Below are positions 60,686 through 64,000 of a stretch of 64,000 nt of DNA, piece after piece. The notes under the pieces were generated by a model, which saw only the letters and a program-made list of their open reading frames with translations, was not told the DNA's origin and made no database searches. A program made the translations under genes and the position numbers. Origin of the DNA: Nocardia exalbida NBRC 100660. GTDB taxonomy: Bacteria > Actinomycetota > Actinomycetes > Mycobacteriales > Mycobacteriaceae. The DNA is taken from contig NZ_BAFZ01000163.1 of the NCBI RefSeq assembly GCF_000308575.1, positions 16,410-80,409 on the forward strand, written 5' to 3'. Within the stretch, counting starts at the first letter, position 1. Each line of letters begins with the position of its first letter.

Positions 60686-60858
60686 TGCTCACCGACCTTC
60701 CACTGGCCAACACGAGACGACGCGGGGGATCTTACGCCTCCGCCGATCGAGCACTTCCACACAGCCCGCTGGTGCCGTGGTCCGGCGACGTATTCGCGAT
60801 CCTGTGTGATCACGGCCAATGCGACGTCCGTCGTGGCTCGTCGGGGCTTCTGAGACAT
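60571..60858 (-). CDS. Possible small protein overlapping the STAS gene
   Basis: 95-residue frame starting MSQKPRRATTDVALAVITQD, with a strong GGAGG site nine bases before ATG 60858. It overlaps the start of the STAS gene by 115 bases in another frame and resembles no family I know. Either this or the long STAS N-terminus is likely wrong. Basic composition (many Arg in the tail) also fits a chance frame. Confidence 0.3.
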   Translation of the reverse strand: MSQKPRRATTDVALAVITQDREYVAGPRHQRAVWKCSIGGGVRSPASSRVGQWKVGEQWSPHRRPRLRVVRRSPILRLSARLGPAVLPVYGAQER

Positions 60859-61110
60859 CGGGGCCTCCCGCTCGGCCTCGGTGCGCGATGTCACTGCGAC
60901 CGAGGAGCGGCCCATCGGCGTGCTGTGACGGGAAGGAGCCCGAATGATGCTGCTTGCCGGGCGCTTTCGGCTTCCGGCTCGCACACCGCGGCCACCCGGT
61001 TCGAAATCAGCTGTCGGCGGACGTTTCCCGCGCCGTCTGGGTGCTATTCGGTCAAGGACTGGATCGGCACCCTGACGAGGGGTGCGACCAGACATCTCGA
61101 GGAGGATCTT

Positions 61111-61314
61111 ATGACCGAGAAAAGCCATCGTTCCGCCGAGACCGGCGAATATGTGAGCGAGGAGACCGCAGCGGAGAACCCGAAGACCACACTCGGCGAG
61201 GACGAGCCACACCAGGGTGACAACCGTCGCGACCGCTCGGCGATCACCGGGCACTTCGTCAAGCCGGACACCAGCCGTCGTCACCCGGACACAACCGTCA
61301 CCGAAAACAGGTGA
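61111..61314 (+). CDS. Small protein with a duplicated RSA-TG-F/YV motif
   Basis: 67 residues. ATG 61111 follows GAGGAGGATCTT. Two copies of one motif: HRSAETGEYVSEETAAENPK with TTLGE, and DRSAITGHFVKPDTSRRHPD with TTVTE. Single copies of the RSAxTGxFVxxxTAxxNPxTTV pattern occur in short proteins of many bacteria, often next to plasmid or phage genes. I know no function. The duplicate and the strong ribosome site argue that it is made. Confidence 0.7.
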   Translation: MTEKSHRSAETGEYVSEETAAENPKTTLGEDEPHQGDNRRDRSAITGHFVKPDTSRRHPDTTVTENR

Positions 61315-61496
61315 CATCCGGAGGCGCCCTGACCCCGGCACCTGCGCTGCCGACCCAGGACACCCACGTCGGCGACACGACAGCGACGAGACCCGGCTTG
61401 CTCGGCCTCGGCGGCCTGGCGGGATCGGCGCGCCGCAAGGACACTCGCACGGTCCCCTACCGCCGGGACTCATCCTCGTCGGCCCCGACGCGGTAG
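61311..61496 (+). CDS. Possible small protein overlapping the end of the RSA-TG gene
   Basis: 61 residues from GTG 61311, whose GTGA overlaps the stop of the preceding gene. It contains TRPGLLGLGGLAGSARRK, a short hydrophobic stretch like the membrane-facing WGLLGL-type small proteins but without the Trp residues. Weak support. The rest of 61497-61686 has no gene. Confidence 0.25.
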   Translation: MTSGGALTPAPALPTQDTHVGDTTATRPGLLGLGGLAGSARRKDTRTVPYRRDSSSSAPTR

Positions 61497-61686
61497 CGCT
61501 GGACTCAGGGGCACCTGTCCGCCGACAGGGCCCCGTCACGGGTTGCCGCGGCCGCCGAGCGCCATGCGCCGGATTCCAGTCCACCGATCGACTCGGCGAC
61601 GGCTCCACGGCTGAACAGCTGGCGATGGCGTGTCGGTGCGCGGTGACCGACGTCGGCTTCCAGTGACGTCGTTCTTCGAGCGCTGA

Positions 61687-62427
61687 TCATGGACGCGGGG
61701 GTAGTTCGCCGCGATGCGTGAGGTACTCGGCAATATCGGCCAGTTTGGTATTGGTGTGCTGGCTGGCGCGCACGAGAAGGGCGAAGGCTTGATCGGCGGT
61801 CAGTTTGTGGCGCTCCATCAGGATGCCCTTGGCTTGTCCGATCAGATCGCGCGTGTCGATCGCCCGCGCGAGCTGGGTCACCCGCTGAGCGGAGGCCAGT
61901 GCCACGGCGGCATGGGCGGCGAACAGGGACCCGACGTGCGTGGATTCGGCGTCGAAGGCCGCGGGGGCGGGCGAGTAGAGATTGAGGGCACCGAGGCCGT
62001 TGCCGGTGACATAGAGCTGGAAAGACAGAATGCTGCCGATACCGAGTTCGGCGGCGCGGGCCGCGAAACGTGGCCACCGCGGCTCGTCGGTCGTATCGGG
62101 CAGCACCACGATGCGCTCGTGGTAGAGCGCGTCCAGGCACGGTCCTTGCCGCAGGTCGATCTGCGCTCGGTCGACTCGATGGATCAGGTCGGCGGTGGCG
62201 GCAGGTGTATACATCGTCTCGCGGTTGTCGCTGACCAGGACTCCGGCGTAGGTGGCGCCGGGCACCGTCTGCACGGCGGTATCGACGATGCCGCGCAACG
62301 TGTCGTCGAGATCATCTTGTTCCTGCAGGTAACGTGCCAGATCGCCCAGTCGCGCAGCCAGATCACCCTCCGCTGCGGAGGGACCGGTCGGTGTGTTGTC
62401 GTCGTCGCTGAGGCGCGCATCCGTCAT
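61687..62427 (-). CDS. GAF-ANTAR RNA-binding regulator
   Basis: 246 residues from ATG 62427. A GAF domain (about 40-170; LSFQLYVTGNGLGALNLYSP) is followed by an ANTAR domain (about 180-240) with AIDTRDLIGQAKGILMERHK and ADQAFALLVRASQHTNTKLA. ANTAR proteins bind paired hairpins in leader RNAs and prevent termination. Mycobacterial members control lipid and redox genes. No such paired hairpins were searched for here beyond eye reading. Confidence 0.92.
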   Translation of the reverse strand: MTDARLSDDDNTPTGPSAAEGDLAARLGDLARYLQEQDDLDDTLRGIVDTAVQTVPGATYAGVLVSDNRETMYTPAATADLIHRVDRAQIDLRQGPCLDALYHERIVVLPDTTDEPRWPRFAARAAELGIGSILSFQLYVTGNGLGALNLYSPAPAAFDAESTHVGSLFAAHAAVALASAQRVTQLARAIDTRDLIGQAKGILMERHKLTADQAFALLVRASQHTNTKLADIAEYLTHRGELPPRP

Positions 62428-62668
62428 CTTCTGCCCGTCTTTCCGAGAAAGCTCCCGAGATGGCAGGTGCCGTGCGGGAGCGTCGGCCTCGCCCTGGTTC
62501 CGAAGGACAGTGCACACCACCCTACGCGCGAGCCCGTGGCGTGGTAGCAACAACGGCATCAACCCGACGTGCGTGCGCCGGGAGTGGGCGCCGCGCCGTA
62601 TCGATCGGTGGATGCGGCGGGCGCTGCGACAGCTACGACGGCATCGAACCTCGGAGCGAGGAACCTGG

Positions 62669-63316
62669 CTATACCCGCGCGCGGTCGGTGAAGGCCAGCG
62701 CTCCGCCGAGACCGGTCAACGCGACCCCGGCGAGGGAATCGACGGCGATCTGCGCCCGGCGGCGCTGGAGCAGAGCGTGCAAGCGCGTCGTCGTGACGAC
62801 GAACAGCAGCCACCAAGCGCCACCGATGGCGATGTCGAGTGCACCGAGCAGCAGCACTTGGGGCATTACCGGACGCGCGGGGGCCAGGAACTGTGGCAAC
62901 ACCGCGACGAAGAAGAGCGCCGCTTTGGGATTCAACACATTGGCAGTGAACGCTCCAGCCAACACCTGTGCACCCGGCACTGCGGCCGGTGACGACACCC
63001 CCGCCCGCTCGGTAGCGCGACCGCGCCATCCGCGATAGCCATCCCGCAACGCGCGCCCACCCAGAACGATGAGATAAGCCGCCCCAGCGAGTTTCACCAC
63101 GGTGAACGCCTCGGCGCTGGTCGACAAGATGGCCGACACACCGACCGCGGCAGCCGCCATGTGCACGATCAAGCCGCATTGAACTCCTGCCGCCGCGTGC
63201 ATGCCCGCGACCCGTGAGCGAGAAGCGTGACGCAGAACCACGAACCAATCCGGTCCGGGAATCACATAGGCCAGCAGCACCGCCGCCGCAAAACCCCATA
63301 CGAGATGAGCGTCCAT
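62669..63316 (-). CDS. LysE/RhtB-family exporter
   Basis: 215 residues. ATG 63316 follows GGAGATTTCGG. Six transmembrane helices; the family signature is AYVIPGPDWFVVLRHASRSR, then GVQCGLIVHMAAAAVGVS, LAGAAYLIVLGGRALRDG and FTANVLNPKAALFFVAVLPQ. It exports amino acids or related small molecules. It stands alone, 241 bases upstream of the GAF-ANTAR gene on the same strand. Confidence 0.93.
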   Translation of the reverse strand: MDAHLVWGFAAAVLLAYVIPGPDWFVVLRHASRSRVAGMHAAAGVQCGLIVHMAAAAVGVSAILSTSAEAFTVVKLAGAAYLIVLGGRALRDGYRGWRGRATERAGVSSPAAVPGAQVLAGAFTANVLNPKAALFFVAVLPQFLAPARPVMPQVLLLGALDIAIGGAWWLLFVVTTTRLHALLQRRRAQIAVDSLAGVALTGLGGALAFTDRARV

Positions 63317-64000
63317 CCGAAATCTCCGGTTTCTCGACGGCAACCTCTCCAGCCCAGGAAAGGTGACCTCGTCGTGCAGTAGCTGCGCCCGGCAACGTCG
63401 GGTGGGTTACCCACAGCGACGACCCCATCCCGGAAGGCTTGTGATTTCTGCCCACAGATCCGATATCGGCCGGCTGCTCGCGATGATCCAGTCGAGATGC
63501 CAAGGCGGTCACCGCCCTCGGTGAGCGCTCGGGGAACCAGGCACTGGACGGTTCGTGGCCGGTGGGCTACTCGCGTGGTCGACGTCCAGGACTCGTACCG
63601 AACATCCTGGGCCGGTACGGATCGCACACCACCGCGTGGCCGGGTGCGGTTGCCGTCGGTGTCCTTCGTGCTGCTCCATTTCGCGGAGAAGTAGCTGGAT
63701 CCGGGCCCCTTCGACCGACATGTCGAGTGCGACAAGGCCTTCGCGAAACCTCAACTGCGACAGCAGCGGACGAAACGGGCACGGGCGGGGGGCGGCGCGG
63801 GCCGGTACTCTGGATTCAGAGCAGCTGCGAAGAGCGTTAAGTTATTGCCAATTTCCCCGATCGTACCCGTGATGTACTCGCAGTTGTGTACCGTATGTTA
63901 TCGCAGGTTCACTCCGCTTCTGCGGAGTGTGCCGGGGTCGATGGGGCCCCGGCGGAAGGACTCCGTTGTCCGCGTGCGGATGCATCCGCCCGAGACGCGG
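63317..64000. other. Right end of window without a convincing gene
   Basis: 684 bases. Frames on both strands lack ribosome sites and known motifs. Near the end lie two hairpins: CACTCCGC-TTCT-GCGGAGTG (63910-63929) and GCCGGGG with CCCCGGC (63931-63953). The A+T-rich segment before them (63835-63905) looks like a promoter, so a structured RNA or leader reading right may begin here. Confidence 0.4.

Noticed and set aside
63509..63754. An 81-residue minus-strand frame starting MRFREGLVALDMS
   Set aside because: No ribosome site, no family resemblance and Pro/Arg-rich second half; treated as chance.

Overview
The window is high-GC actinobacterial DNA. The gene content fits a mycolate-producing actinomycete such as Nocardia: a DevR/DosR dormancy module, furA-katG, an F420-dependent reductase, a MAS-like iterative polyketide synthase with an MMPL exporter, and an actinobacterial NCS1 permease under a TPP riboswitch. 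The genus is an inference; no rRNA or tRNA gene is visible.

Layout. 1-623 is the end of a membrane protein. 791-6763 is a dormancy block on the minus strand: devR, a devS-type GAF kinase, a methyltransferase, an Acg-type nitroreductase, a DUF2267 protein and a small membrane protein, with three DevR-box-like palindromes 50-80 bp before start codons. 7146-12355 holds an IclR regulator, a secreted SnoaL-like protein, a metallo-beta-lactamase-fold hydrolase, a DoxX-like membrane protein and a PhoU protein. 12434-15144 is furA-katG. 15323-19279 holds a zinc alcohol dehydrogenase, an SRPBCC protein, a crotonase-fold protein and an orphan substrate-binding lipoprotein. 19843-20997 is a short Rho paralogue. 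21080-23737 is a copper/DyP peroxidase group. 23882-30462 holds a nuclease-fold protein, two divergent regulator/target pairs (TetR/lipase and MarR/MFS, each with paired operators) and an OmpR-type two-component system. 30537-37191 holds a DUF4173 protein, a BrnT/BrnA-like toxin-antitoxin pair, a hydrolase, a LOG-like protein, a DUF72 protein and the TPP-controlled permease. 37651-42787 holds an unusual P450, a StyA-like flavoprotein and a large AAA-LuxR regulator.

The most interesting region is 42923-56912, a compact gene cluster on the minus strand with a divergent TetR gene. The order is a StrR-family activator, an MMPL exporter, a phthiodiolone-ketoreductase-like F420 enzyme, a KS-AT-DH-ER-KR-ACP polyketide synthase without a thioesterase, an AvrD-family protein, a P-loop nucleotide-binding protein and a methyltransferase. 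AvrD makes syringolide signal precursors from a beta-ketoacyl chain and a sugar in Pseudomonas, so this looks like a route to a polyketide-sugar or butenolide-type lipid. The StrR-like gene carries inside its own coding sequence a perfect 29-bp palindrome that matches the StrR operator as I recall it.

57005-64000 holds a threonine aldolase fragment at the cluster edge, a quinone-oxidoreductase-like enzyme divergent from an AraC regulator, a STAS/MEDS-kinase pair, a small duplicated-motif protein, a GAF-ANTAR regulator and a LysE exporter. The last 680 bases have no convincing gene. Starts given below were chosen by ribosome binding site, overlap with neighbours or domain start; all functional calls come from reading the sequence, with no database search.
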